Part shown: one piece after another, positions 1 to 8,026 of the stretch | How positions within the stretch are numbered: the first letter of the stretch is position 1 | How the letters are laid out: each line of letters opens with the position of its first letter | NCBI GenBank assembly: GCA_965220385.1 | Contig: OZ244825.1 | Location: 5,208,001 to 5,272,000 of the forward strand | Direction: 5' to 3' | Length of the DNA stretch: 64,000 nucleotides | Source: PCPOR2b sp965220385 | GTDB taxonomy: Bacteria; Poribacteria; WGA-4E; PCPOR2b | Made by a program: the position numbers and the translations under genes | The notes under the pieces: generated by a model | Told to the model about the DNA's origin: nothing | Databases searched by the model: none | What the model saw: only the letters and a program-made list of their open reading frames with translations

Positions 1-373
1 TCCGTGGCGAAGCACCGGTACAAATGATGACCGATTTGGCGAGGTATTCCTTGTCGTATGTCTTTAGGTAGAACGGGTGGCGATTGAAATCCACCTCTGT
101 GACCATATCAAACTTTACCTCGGTCCCAAAACGCTCCGCCTGTTTCTGCATCCCTGTGATAAATTCTGCGGCTTCGGTCCCGAAGAAGCCTGGATAGTTT
201 TCGAGGTCAAGTGTCAGTGAGAGTTGCCCACCGAGGGCGTCTCCGGTGATGAGTAGCGGCTCCAGCATGGCGCGTGAGGTGTAGACCCCCGCAGCGAAAC
301 CCGCCGTGCCGCCACCGATAATGATGATATTACGTTCTTCCAAACCATCGTTTCCGTTTTTTATCTCTGCCAT
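1..373 (-). CDS. trxB: Thioredoxin reductase, N-terminal part (runs off the window start)
   Basis: About 124 N-terminal residues are visible; the gene continues beyond base 1. The protein is an FAD/NADPH flavoprotein expected to reduce thioredoxin or a similar disulfide carrier in the cytoplasm. After a short polar leader comes the FAD-binding motif GGGTAG (residues 20-25), then GDALGGQLSLTLDLENYPGF, the usual TrxB region after the first Rossmann strand, and later VIICTGASPR. The redox CxxC would lie just outside the window. The ATG at 373 is preceded by AAGGAG at good spacing. The start lies inside the 3' end of the glutaredoxin gene (44-nt overlap), so the two are very likely translated from one mRNA. 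Family recognition is strong; substrate preference cannot be judged. Confidence 0.88.
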   Translation of the reverse strand, partial: MAEIKNGNDGLEERNIIIIGGGTAGFAAGVYTSRAMLEPLLITGDALGGQLSLTLDLENYPGFFGTEAAEFITGMQKQAERFGTEVKFDMVTEVDFNRHPFYLKTYDKEYLAKSVIICTGASPR

Positions 374-638
374 CTATTTCTCCTTCTATGTTGAAAATTT
401 CGTGTAGTTTTCCCGATTGCATAAGTTCCGCTAAATCGTCGTCGTCGCCGATATGTTGATCATCGATAAAGATCTGTGGCACATCGCGGCGACCGGTTAG
501 TTCCTCGATCTCATCGCGCATCGTGGGATCCCCTTTGATGTTGATCTCTTCAAATTCGATTCCCAATCTGTCAAGGATATCTTTTGCCTTGTAGCAGTAT
601 GGGCAAAAACTGGTTGTATACATTTTAACGCTTGGCAT
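330..638 (-). CDS. Glutaredoxin-family dithiol oxidoreductase
   Basis: A 102-residue glutaredoxin. The active site C12-P-Y-C15 follows the first beta strand, the cis-proline loop DVPQIFI is at 52-58, and the GSH-binding-type GDDDDL is at 64-69. The core ends near residue 83; the last 15-20 residues (basic, ending RWFGRT) are extra and are encoded where the gene overlaps the start of thioredoxin reductase. It should reduce disulfides or glutathione mixed disulfides in the cytoplasm, and its pairing with a thioredoxin reductase suggests the reductase may be its electron donor, as for NrdH/Grx-like proteins. Family is clear; whether it uses glutathione is inference. Confidence 0.9.
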   Translation of the reverse strand: MPSVKMYTTSFCPYCYKAKDILDRLGIEFEEINIKGDPTMRDEIEELTGRRDVPQIFIDDQHIGDDDDLAELMQSGKLHEIFNIEGEIDGRDKKRKRWFGRT

Positions 639-679
639 TTATCTATTCCTCTCTTATGCCGTTTCAGATTAGATGTTTA

Positions 680-1498
680 TCAATACCGTCTTTTCCAACG
701 CCAACTATCACTTCCAGATATAAGCGGTTTAATCTCTTCAGGCAAAGTTTCGATAAACTCAGGACTGACTTCATTACCGGGCCATTCGCGTACCATCGGA
801 GGGGTATACCCAGCGACCAGAATTGTACGCTCCTTGTCGCTACGGATGGCAGTTGTGCTGTGGATAAGCGATTCCGGAAAGAGCAGGGTCGAACCAGCGG
901 TTGCCTCCACCTGATAGATCAGTTTGTCATCGGCGAGCGCAGCTTCGATCATCTCTTCCCGTTCCCAAGTGAGCCGGTGACTGCCGGGGATAAAGCAGGT
1001 GCCACCATCGTCAGGACCCACATCGGTAAGATAGGTCAACGTCTTGACGAAGATGCAGTGGAATTTACTCTGTTCGATGTAAGTTCCCCAGCCGTGCTGC
1101 GTCCCACGATGAAATCCGGTCGGGTTATAGCGTCGTTTCTGGAGTTCCTCAATATCCGCCTCCGGATCCCTACGGTTGATAATCGCCTCGCTCTCCTCAA
1201 GGCGGACCTTACCGCCGACCACCTCCTCAACGAGCGGCACCAGTTTGGGATGGGCGGCGTATTCCAACAGAGCGGGGTCATATTCCACCAGATTTCCTAA
1301 CAACACGTGATGTTCGCCACGCCGATGGGCGTAGACCCGTTTGGACTCAAGGTCTGGATCGGCATTCATCCGATGGAGTGCGTCCTTCATGCGAGCCACT
1401 TCATCCGCGGTCAGAACGTTCTCCAGCAGTACGAAACCGTAAATGTCGAAATGCAACCGTTGTGCCCGAGTAAGACTAACAGTTTCGGTATTTTCCAT
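680..1498 (-). CDS. PhyH-family Fe(II)/2-oxoglutarate enzyme with HxG motif
   Basis: A 272-residue phytanoyl-CoA dioxygenase family protein. The family fold is shown by the N-terminal LHFDIYGFVLLENVL, the central YLTDVGPDDGGTCFIPGSHR and the distal iron ligand His213 in ESLIHSTTAIR, with a following Arg for 2-oxoglutarate. At the proximal iron site the sequence is FHRGTQHGW (His130-Arg-Gly132): the Asp of HxD is Gly. In Fe/2OG halogenases such as SyrB2 or WelO5 the same position is Ala or Gly, which leaves room for a halide; it can also mark an inactive or atypical enzyme. ATG at 1498 is preferred over ATG at 1504 because AAAGGA is nine bases away rather than three. It lies downstream of a DUF433 gene on the same strand. 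Substrate unknown. Confidence 0.85.
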   Translation of the reverse strand: MENTETVSLTRAQRLHFDIYGFVLLENVLTADEVARMKDALHRMNADPDLESKRVYAHRRGEHHVLLGNLVEYDPALLEYAAHPKLVPLVEEVVGGKVRLEESEAIINRRDPEADIEELQKRRYNPTGFHRGTQHGWGTYIEQSKFHCIFVKTLTYLTDVGPDDGGTCFIPGSHRLTWEREEMIEAALADDKLIYQVEATAGSTLLFPESLIHSTTAIRSDKERTILVAGYTPPMVREWPGNEVSPEFIETLPEEIKPLISGSDSWRWKRRY

Positions 1499-1517
1499 GC
1501 ACATGAATCCTTTCGTG

Positions 1518-1865
1518 TTATAAATTGGTCATAGATTCCCGCTTGGTAGGTCGAGCTAAAAGACGGTCGCGCACGCCGTTCGGGTCAAAACGAGATTCAT
1601 TCTGCTTGCGTATGTTGTCCGACTCCTTTTGTTGGTGTTGCAAGTAGGATTCGACCGCCTCACGTTGTCGCAGATAATATGCAATCACGGCATATACATC
1701 GGCTAGATTGAGGGCGGGGTACTGATGCGTAATCTCTTCCGCTGTTGCACCTTGACTAAACGCGGCTACAATTGTATTGAGTGTTATACGGGTCCCACCA
1801 ACGCGAACAACGCCATCAGCATCTGTCTCTAGTGGAATTGGCTCGGATTCAATCAGAAGTGCCAT
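1518..1865 (-). CDS. DUF433 domain protein (orphan antitoxin-like)
   Basis: A 115-residue small protein with a DUF433 core: the strand-helix VRVGGTRITLNTIVAAFSQG followed by ATAEEITHQYPALNLADVYA and YYLRQREAVESYL, the usual winged-helix-like module. DUF433 proteins are often antitoxins paired with a PIN-like (DUF5615) toxin. No toxin is present on either side: upstream is the DUF4175 gene and downstream the HxG PhyH gene. The C-terminal 35 residues are charged and low in structure. ATG at 1865 was chosen because GGAGGTAATGAT precedes it; an upstream extension of 16 codons has no ribosome site. Function without a toxin is unknown. Confidence 0.75.
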   Translation of the reverse strand: MALLIESEPIPLETDADGVVRVGGTRITLNTIVAAFSQGATAEEITHQYPALNLADVYAVIAYYLRQREAVESYLQHQQKESDNIRKQNESRFDPNGVRDRLLARPTKRESMTNL

Positions 1866-1919
1866 ATCATTACCTCCACAAATACGTTCATTTTGATTTT
1901 TGAATTCACGCATTATGCT

Positions 1920-4900
1920 TCATTTTGCCAGAAATTCATAATACTGATCGACCATTTTCCGGTACTCAGGCGGCACATCCTCTTTAAGTACCTGTGCGAG
2001 TTGCTTCTTTTCCTGAATTACAGTAAGGCGCTCTTCAATCGCTCGCTCAAGTTTCCTGAGTTCGCGCAGAGAGAGATCGTAGACGGGAAACGGTGCCCTC
2101 CGGGTTCCCGGACGATTGTTCATCGCACGAATCGCTCCAAGCCAAAGCTCTCTGAGTTCACGGTCTGAATCCGCGCCTCCAACCTGTGCACTCTCATCCC
2201 CTTGCCCCTCGCCTTGTCCCTGTGCTTCCATCGCTTCCTGGGCACGTTCCTGTATCTGCGCCTGCTGTTCAGATAGCTGCTGCTGCCGTGCCTCCTGTTC
2301 CGGTGTTAGCGGTGTTTCTTGGTTGTCCATTGCTTCAAGTTCGCGCTGGATGTCTTCCATCTGAGCTGCCCAACTTTCGATCTGGTCCAATGCCGCGTCG
2401 AGCCGCTCCTCCTCCGTCTCGGCTAAATTTGTCCTCGCCTGCTGTAGGCCATCGCGCGCCTCCAAGAGGGTATCCAGAACCTCCCGTTGTTCCCGCTCCG
2501 AGGATTGGAAATTCCGCCACTGCAATGCCCGCTGCGCGTCCTCCATATTTCCAGATACCTGCCCCTCAATGAGGCGACGATTTGCATCCGCAACATTTCG
2601 TGCCGCTTGGGGTTCATTCTCGTTGAGCGTCTCCCGTAGGTTTGAGAGGCTACGTTGCAGCTGCTCAAGATCACGGCGGAGGGTTCGCTGTTCATTTGCC
2701 AACTGAGAGGCGTTCCGCAGATCCTCAAGACTGACTCCATTCTGTCGGGTCTCTTCCTCAAGGGTTTCCGTCTGCTCTCGGATCTCCGATTGTCTTGTGA
2801 TGAGCCGATCGATCGCTTCGGTCGCCTCTTCAAGTGCTTGATCCGTATACTGTGCGGCGACCTTCTCAAGATCCTCGATCGCCTGCTGCAAATTTTCTTC
2901 GGCTTTTTGACCTTTCGCAGCGCCCATCTGTGCCTGTCCAGTCCCCATGTTCTCTGAAGCTGCCTGCATATTCTCAGATGCCTGCTGCAACGCTTCACCC
3001 GCTTGAACCATGCGCTGCCCCGTGTTGTTCTGGTCGGCACCCTGACCGGACGCTTGCCCCATCTGTTGGGCTTGTCCCCCCATTTGCTGGGCTTGTCCCG
3101 CCAACTGTTGTTGCTGTTGACTGTTTTGCTGCATCTCTCGCTGTGAAGGCTGCGGCTCCCGTGCCAGCCGCTGGCTCTGTTCCGTGAGTTGTTCCTGTTG
3201 ACCGAGCATATCTCTTGCCTGGTCCAATAGTTCCTGCGTTTGCTCTGCCATCTGCTCATCTAACTCGTTTTCATCCTGCTCAATGGCGTCTTGGAGGTCC
3301 TCCATATCCATCTCTATATTATCGGCAGCTGCTTGGCTGCCGTTCGACCGCATTTGCGTTAAGACCTTATCTAAGTCCATCATGGCTTTGGTGAGGAGTT
3401 CGAGAGCGTCCTGTTCATGCGGCAGTGCCGCTTTCGGATTTACCGCATGGAGTTCGTCGGTTGCTTCACCCATCTTGGTGACCGCCCGCTCCAAATTCAT
3501 CAGCATTTCGGGGGCTACATTTGCATCGCGCATCGACATACTCAGCTCATCGACAGCCCGCTGCGTCTTGCCTTTGAGTTGATCCTGCTCTTCACCTATC
3601 TTTTTGACGGAGGATCGGTAGTCTTCCGTCACAGGCGATGGACGAGAGTGGATGTGCTTCCATGTGTTCTTGATAATTTTCCGCTGATCCGCGATTAGAT
3701 TGGGGAACGGTTGTTCCGCTGGACCTTGCTGCCCTTCTACCTCCATCTGCATATACCGTTCATTGAACGGGCGCACCTCAATAAAATAAAGTTCAGAGGT
3801 ACTTACCCCCGGACCTGTCCGCGTGTTGTTGTCTGTGGCTTGGGCGTAGTAGGAGATCAGTTCCCCCGGCTCCACATCGAGCTCTTCAAGATAGAAAACG
3901 TAAGCACCGGAGATTATTTTTGCCGCTTTAACCTCGACCGTTTCCACAGGCAATTCTTGCGGTTCACCGGATCCGATACTGTACTTCAACGTCATGTTTT
4001 CAACGCCGTGGTCGTCCGTCGCCTCCGCAAGGACCCTGACCTCTTCTAACTTCGTGGCTTTTATATCCCTTCCCGGTTCCTTGATAACAATCTCAGGTGG
4101 CTTATCGGGGATCGCTGTAACGGTATATTCGATCGGAGTCTGATTATTGAAGCCATCGACACAGAGCAGTTCAACGGTGTACTTTCCGTCGTTCAACACA
4201 TCAAGGGTCGTGGTAAGCGTGTTCCCGTCGGAGATAAGCATGGAGGTCGGATCATCCGCGTCCACTGTGAGCCCCGCTGATTGGATGGCTTTGTTCGTTG
4301 TGATGCGGACTTCTGCTTGAGAACCGGCGACAGCGCGGATGTTCCCATCCCCCTGCTGCGTAATCGGTTTCAATTTTGTGTATTCGGGATAGGTGTAAGA
4401 AACCTCAACCGCAGTAACCTTGGGGGTATCAAATACTTCAACGGTATAGCGTTCCGATTCCGCTTCGTTCGCCGCCACATAGTATTCCATATTCTCACTG
4501 ATATTAAAGATTTCGTAGCCAAACCTGCGCTTTTCACCCTCGATCCGCACCATATCAATCTCTTGGCGCTGCGGTTCCGTGTCAACAGCTGGGACCTGTT
4601 TTGTATAAACGAGCCGCGCCTTGTCCGCGGATTTGCCGGTCACTTCGAGGTTAATTGTGAGGCTTCGACCCCGTAAAATACGAGCGTTCCCCGGATCGAC
4701 GGTCAGTTTTGTCGTAAATACCGGTTCGGTTTTTTCCCAAGGGCTCAATAAGCGATTCAGGGAGATGTTAAGTTCGGTGGGAAAGATCAGAGCCAAAAGC
4801 GCGCAGCCAGCGAACACAGCAACCGCAATACCGACGTGCTTGCGTTTTTTGCGTTTATCGACTGTTGCCTTAAAATCGATATCTTCAGTCCGTTCCACAG

Positions 4901-5294
4901 CATCCGTAACCAGTCGCTGCAACAGATGTGATTTGATCGGATCTTCGGTTTCCACCTCACCAAACTGAAGGGCACTGACAAGGCGATCCTCAAGATCTCG
5001 ATGTTTCCGCTCGACATTGAGCGCGACATCGTGCGGCGTCAGTTTCACCCGAAGCGGTTGAATAAGGTATCTATAAAGCAGATAGCCCGCAGCGGCAACT
5101 ATACCGACGAGTAACACAATCCGGACGCTGTGCGGTAACGGCATCAACAGGTCTATGATCGCTGCCCCAGCGAGGATCGCAATCAATCCAACGATAGCAA
5201 TTGCACAACCTGTCCAAAATAGTGTCCGTTTCCAAACACGGCGGGCTTCCAAGACTCTTGCTTGTAACTCTGCGTAACCTCCCCTTACTGCCAT
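1920..5294 (-). CDS. DUF4175-family giant membrane-anchored coiled-coil protein
   Basis: An 1124-residue protein. Two hydrophobic helices are near residues 22-46 and 55-78, followed by a cytoplasmic-looking segment with LTPHDVALNVERKHRDLEDR, and a third membrane helix near 157-178. The middle (about 180-540) is beta-rich with Ig-like segments (PEIVIKEPGRDIKAT, TDDHGVENMTLKY). From about 560 to 1050 it is Gln/Glu-rich coiled coil with a low-complexity Gln/Met/Gly stretch near 725-760. The layout matches DUF4175 proteins found near Bat/MoxR-type clusters in Planctomycetes and relatives. The Bat-type genes here are 9.5 kb away. ATG at 5294 has GGAGACAAACA upstream. Role unknown; an envelope or stress-linked scaffold is inference. 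Opposite-strand open frames within it are compositional shadows. Confidence 0.75.
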   Translation of the reverse strand: MAVRGGYAELQARVLEARRVWKRTLFWTGCAIAIVGLIAILAGAAIIDLLMPLPHSVRIVLLVGIVAAAGYLLYRYLIQPLRVKLTPHDVALNVERKHRDLEDRLVSALQFGEVETEDPIKSHLLQRLVTDAVERTEDIDFKATVDKRKKRKHVGIAVAVFAGCALLALIFPTELNISLNRLLSPWEKTEPVFTTKLTVDPGNARILRGRSLTINLEVTGKSADKARLVYTKQVPAVDTEPQRQEIDMVRIEGEKRRFGYEIFNISENMEYYVAANEAESERYTVEVFDTPKVTAVEVSYTYPEYTKLKPITQQGDGNIRAVAGSQAEVRITTNKAIQSAGLTVDADDPTSMLISDGNTLTTTLDVLNDGKYTVELLCVDGFNNQTPIEYTVTAIPDKPPEIVIKEPGRDIKATKLEEVRVLAEATDDHGVENMTLKYSIGSGEPQELPVETVEVKAAKIISGAYVFYLEELDVEPGELISYYAQATDNNTRTGPGVSTSELYFIEVRPFNERYMQMEVEGQQGPAEQPFPNLIADQRKIIKNTWKHIHSRPSPVTEDYRSSVKKIGEEQDQLKGKTQRAVDELSMSMRDANVAPEMLMNLERAVTKMGEATDELHAVNPKAALPHEQDALELLTKAMMDLDKVLTQMRSNGSQAAADNIEMDMEDLQDAIEQDENELDEQMAEQTQELLDQARDMLGQQEQLTEQSQRLAREPQPSQREMQQNSQQQQQLAGQAQQMGGQAQQMGQASGQGADQNNTGQRMVQAGEALQQASENMQAASENMGTGQAQMGAAKGQKAEENLQQAIEDLEKVAAQYTDQALEEATEAIDRLITRQSEIREQTETLEEETRQNGVSLEDLRNASQLANEQRTLRRDLEQLQRSLSNLRETLNENEPQAARNVADANRRLIEGQVSGNMEDAQRALQWRNFQSSEREQREVLDTLLEARDGLQQARTNLAETEEERLDAALDQIESWAAQMEDIQRELEAMDNQETPLTPEQEARQQQLSEQQAQIQERAQEAMEAQGQGEGQGDESAQVGGADSDRELRELWLGAIRAMNNRPGTRRAPFPVYDLSLRELRKLERAIEERLTVIQEKKQLAQVLKEDVPPEYRKMVDQYYEFLAK

Positions 5295-5323
5295 TGTTTG
5301 TCTCCAATTTGTTTTGTTATCTT

Positions 5324-5351
5324 GTAGGGAACGCAGATCTGCGTTCCCTAC
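5324..5351. repeat. Perfect 28-bp palindrome
   Basis: Fourteen-base arms GTAGGGAACGCAGA and TCTGCGTTCCCTAC meet with no spacer. The palindrome touches the stop codon of the disrupted gene fragment at 5351-5516. No T-tract follows on either strand, so a simple intrinsic terminator is not supported. It belongs with the many short dispersed palindromes of this window. Confidence 0.8.
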
Positions 5352-5516
5352 TAAAGTTGATAGATGTATCCCTCGTCAATGTGGTGATCATTTCTTCCAA
5401 CATGATAAACATGTTGCGGAAACTCTTTATTCGCAAGACTATTTCTCTTTCGCAACGCAGTAATCAAGCCATGATTGATTGCGGATACTTTGATATCGGA
5501 CAGAGTCAGACGGGGC
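5351..5516 (-). pseudogene. 3' fragment of conserved hypothetical gene split by IS3 element
   Basis: Reading the minus strand from the IS boundary gives about 55 open codons, QPRLTLSDIKVSAINH, then LITALRKRNSLANKEF, then RNDHHIDEGYIYQL and a TAG at 5353-5351. The pattern LxLSDIKV...LITALR...IDEGYIYQL resembles the C-terminal end of small conserved hypothetical proteins whose N-terminal half resembles the fragment at 6737-7032. Together they reconstruct one protein of about 155 residues interrupted by the insertion sequence. The exact junction is uncertain by several bases. The role of the intact family is not known to me. Confidence 0.65.
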
Positions 5517-5593
5517 TGGTTTAAAGTGGACCCCTTGTCGAGGCCAAAATGCTGTAAAAATAAGTAAGATAATTGAGAGTGGCTTGTGCTGCT

Positions 5594-6349
5594 TTAGTTC
5601 AGATAGACCTCAGCCGGTGTAGTATAATTGAGACTCTGGTGAGGTCGTTTGTGATTATAGAACAGGATATAGTGAGTTAATCCATCAAACAAGGCTTTTA
5701 CCGTTTGGTAGAGTTTTGGGTAAACATCTTCATATTTGACCGAGCGCCAAAACCGCTCAATGTAAATGTTGTCACTGGCTCGACCGACGCTGGTCATACT
5801 CATAGCAACACCAGCGGCTTCAACCGTATCGGTGAAAGCATTTGCGGTAAACTGGACACCTTGGTCGGTATTGAAGATAGTAGGGGTTGCCCCAGATAAT
5901 GCACGATGTAAGGCGTCAAGACAGAACTGCCCCGATAGACTATTGGATAGCTCCCAAGTAATAACATAACGACTATACCAATCGAGTATAGCCACCAGAT
6001 ACATAAAGCCTTTATCCATCGGGATATAGGTAATGTCAGCCGACCAGACCTCGTTAGCAGCGGTCACCTCATAGTCCCGTAATAGGTATGGGTAAATCCG
6101 ATGCTCACTGTCAATTGCTGAGCGTTTGGGTTTAGGATAAATCGCTTCTATCCCCATCAAACGCATCAGTCGCTGGATGCGTTTGCGGTTCACCCGGTAG
6201 CCAAGCCGCATCAGATGGTGTGTCATTCGACGACTCCCATAGAAAGGGGTTTGCAGATACTGCTGATCTATCTGTCTCATCAGATGCAGATTGTCTGCTG
6301 ACTCTGTAGCTGGTTGATAGTAAAGCATTGACCGAGAAAGACCAAGCAA
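5594..6349 (-). CDS. IS3-family transposase OrfB (DDE integrase domain)
   Basis: The rve-type catalytic part of an IS3 transposase. An HTH_21-like segment (TPFYGSRRMTHHLMRLGYRV) is followed by the catalytic core: Asp in VWSADITYIP, Asp in IFNTDQGVQFT and Glu in NIYIERFWRSVKYEDVY, then HKRPHQSLNYTTPAEVY. The listed start is a TTG; the reading frame stays open upstream to 6436 and encodes QLSLRRQCELLGLSRS, the normal IS3 linker, so the native protein is probably an OrfAB fusion made by recoding at the A9 tract. It cuts and joins the IS ends. The catalytic triad is intact, so the element may be active. Confidence 0.9.
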   Translation of the reverse strand: MLGLSRSMLYYQPATESADNLHLMRQIDQQYLQTPFYGSRRMTHHLMRLGYRVNRKRIQRLMRLMGIEAIYPKPKRSAIDSEHRIYPYLLRDYEVTAANEVWSADITYIPMDKGFMYLVAILDWYSRYVITWELSNSLSGQFCLDALHRALSGATPTIFNTDQGVQFTANAFTDTVEAAGVAMSMTSVGRASDNIYIERFWRSVKYEDVYPKLYQTVKALFDGLTHYILFYNHKRPHQSLNYTTPAEVYLN

Positions 6350-6410
6350 CTCACATTGACGACGGAGGCTCAGTTGCGGGTGATCGGGGTCAACGAGTGT
6401 CCGTTTCTGT

Positions 6411-6701
6411 TCAGTCGCTTGAGGCAGCTTTTTTTTTCAACCAGTCCAGTTCCATATTCAACCGACCAATTTGCTCATACAGACGCGACTCTCTGTCATT
6501 CTGTTCACGTTGTCGCTTGGTCGGGTGGGTTGCGAAAATATCGCTTCCCTGTTCAAGCAACTGTTTCTTCCATTGGCTGATTTGGCTCGGGTGCAATTGG
6601 TGGTCACTTGCCAATTGGCTAATCGTTTTGTCTGATTTGATGGCTTCAAGGGCAACAGTAAACTTGAACCTCGCAGTGTGTCGAATCCGTTTGGTTGACA
6701 T
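6411..6701 (-). CDS. IS3-family transposase OrfA (helix-turn-helix)
   Basis: A 96-residue DNA-binding protein of the IS3 orfA type: MSTKRIRHTARFKFTVALEA, the helix-turn-helix ISQLASDHQLHPSQISQWKK, then a leucine-zipper-like helix ending LNMELDWLKKKAASSD. ATG at 6701 follows GGAGG with seven bases between; an upstream TTG is less likely. The 3' end crosses a run of nine A residues where the orfB frame begins. It recognises the IS ends and regulates transposition. Note that orfB lies in the +1 (equivalently -2) frame relative to orfA, unlike the usual -1. Confidence 0.9.
   Translation of the reverse strand: MSTKRIRHTARFKFTVALEAIKSDKTISQLASDHQLHPSQISQWKKQLLEQGSDIFATHPTKRQREQNDRESRLYEQIGRLNMELDWLKKKAASSD
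6429..6437 (-). other. A9 slippery tract at orfA/orfB junction
   Basis: Nine consecutive A on the coding (minus) strand. In the orfA frame it reads AAA AAA AAA GCT; orfB needs AAG CTG. Loss of one A (transcriptional slippage to A8) or a +1/-2 shift would join orfA and orfB, whereas the usual IS3 -1 shift would not. The tract itself is seen; its recoding role is inference. Confidence 0.6.
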
Positions 6702-6736
6702 CTTCAATCCTCCATTTATACGGGACAGTTAGACCA

Positions 6737-7032
6737 TATTTCTTACTTAACTCCTGGCCCGAATATTGGGGACCATTATAGTTGTCTGGAATCTGGGAGA
6801 GGATACGCCGTATTTTCGTATAACTTTTTAGCGGTCCATCTTTTTCTACTTCGGGCAGGGCAAAAACAAGACGCCAAGAATTTGATTCCAACCGGTAGAT
6901 CCACAAAGCCGCCTGAACATCAAAATTCGCTTTATTGAGATGATGCAAGACATTGGCACCTGCATCAATCATTTCCTTTGTAAGCGGTTCTTTTACTATG
7001 ACTTTCTCTATTACCACCACTTCCTCAGCCAT
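6737..7032 (-). pseudogene. 5' fragment of conserved hypothetical gene interrupted by IS3
   Basis: About 98 codons of a small cytoplasmic protein: AEEVVVIEKVIVKEPLTKEM, then ALWIYRLESNSWRLVFALPEVEKDGP and YTKIRRILSQIP. The frame runs on into the insertion sequence as far as 6646, giving a chimeric tail. The ATG at 7032 has GGAGTTCTATC upstream. It lies 67 bp downstream of miaA on the same strand and was probably co-transcribed with it. The missing 3' half is at 5351-5516 on the far side of the IS. The family looks familiar as a conserved hypothetical with pattern AALWFY...WRLIFASPEV, but its role is unknown to me. Confidence 0.7.
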
Positions 7033-7099
7033 GATAGAACTCCATTTGTCCGTGCCGTATACGCCTTATACAGATCCCGTGCCTTTGACATCTCAGCCA

Positions 7100-8026
7100 T
7101 TAGACGGAGTTCCTCGCCAGAAGGTTATCCACAATTCCCTCTACCGATGAAAACCGAGAGATGTCTATCCATTCAATCCGAGGATCGTTGCGAAACCATG
7201 TCAACTGCCGTTTAGCGAACCGGCGGGTGTTCTGTTTTAGCAGTGCGATCGCTTCATCAAGCGTTCGCACCCCATCGACATAATCGATGAGTTCCTTGTA
7301 TCCGAAACTCTGCATTGCGACACAGTTACGGGGATAACCTCGATCCAATAACCCTTTGACCTCTTCTACTAACCCTGCCTCTACCATCAAATCTACGCGA
7401 TCTTCGATTCGCCGATAGAGCACTTCACGCGGCATGTCCAGTCCGAATGCCCGGAACGAGTAACGCGGTTCCTCCATCTTCCACTGCTGTTGGAGCGCAG
7501 AAATCGGTTTCCCCGTCAGTTCATAAACCTCTAAAGCACGGATGACTCGGACAAGGTTATTTGGGTGAACCCGATCAGCTGCCTCTGGGTCGCATTGACG
7601 CAGCCGCTCATGGAGGGCGACGTTACCGTGTTCATCCGCTTCCCGTTGGAGTTTCGCCCGTATCTCCACATCCGCACCAGGTCCGTCAAAAAGCCCATCG
7701 ATAATGCCACGAAAATATAGCCCCGCCCCACCAACAGCCATTACCCGTTTGCTCCGCTCCCAAATCTCCGCAATCGTGACATCCGCAAGTCGTTGGTATT
7801 CTGCGACGGAGAAAGGTTGATCCACGTCCACACAATCAATGAGGTGATGGGGGATCGCTCGCTGTTGGTCTGCTGTCGGCTTTGCCGTGCCGATGTCCAT
7901 CTCCCGATAGATCTGCCGCGAATCCAACGACACTATTTCGGCGTCAAGCTGCTGCGCAAGCTGGATCGCTATTTCAGTTTTGCCGACAGCGGTTGGACCA
8001 ACAAGGCAAATCAGTGGAGATTTCAT
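7100..8026 (-). CDS. miaA: tRNA dimethylallyltransferase
   Basis: A 308-residue MiaA, full family length. It transfers a dimethylallyl group to N6 of A37 in tRNAs that read UNN codons. The P-loop GPTAVGKT is at 10-17, DSRQIYREMDIGTAKP at 35-50 contains the catalytic Asp and the substrate loop, VAVGGAGLYFRGIIDGL follows, and the C-terminal part has QSFGYKELIDYVDG and KRQLTWFRND, the usual tRNA-binding end. No obvious strong ribosome site precedes the ATG. The next gene downstream (disrupted by IS3) is not hfq, the neighbour in many Proteobacteria. Confidence 0.97.
   Translation of the reverse strand: MKSPLICLVGPTAVGKTEIAIQLAQQLDAEIVSLDSRQIYREMDIGTAKPTADQQRAIPHHLIDCVDVDQPFSVAEYQRLADVTIAEIWERSKRVMAVGGAGLYFRGIIDGLFDGPGADVEIRAKLQREADEHGNVALHERLRQCDPEAADRVHPNNLVRVIRALEVYELTGKPISALQQQWKMEEPRYSFRAFGLDMPREVLYRRIEDRVDLMVEAGLVEEVKGLLDRGYPRNCVAMQSFGYKELIDYVDGVRTLDEAIALLKQNTRRFAKRQLTWFRNDPRIEWIDISRFSSVEGIVDNLLARNSV

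Larger units (their letters stand above)
5517..6736 (-). mobile_element. IS3-family insertion sequence
   Basis: About 1.2 kb with the two-gene IS3 arrangement orfA-orfB on the minus strand. Candidate imperfect terminal inverted repeats are TGGTTTAAAGTGGACCCC at 5517-5534 and, on the other strand, TGGTCTAACTGTCCC ending at 6736. I could not find a convincing 3-5 bp target duplication, so the ends may be off by a few bases. The element interrupts a small gene downstream of miaA (fragments 6737-7032 and 5351-5516). Family identity rests on the DDE transposase and the orfA helix-turn-helix. Confidence 0.8.

Noticed and set aside
2116..3698. Several plus-strand frames opposite the DUF4175 gene
   Set aside because: Low-complexity shadows of the Gln/Glu-rich coding sequence with no ribosome sites or known domains.
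5517..6736. Target-site duplication of the IS3 element
   Set aside because: No matching 3-5 bp direct repeat was found at the proposed ends; the ends are left approximate.
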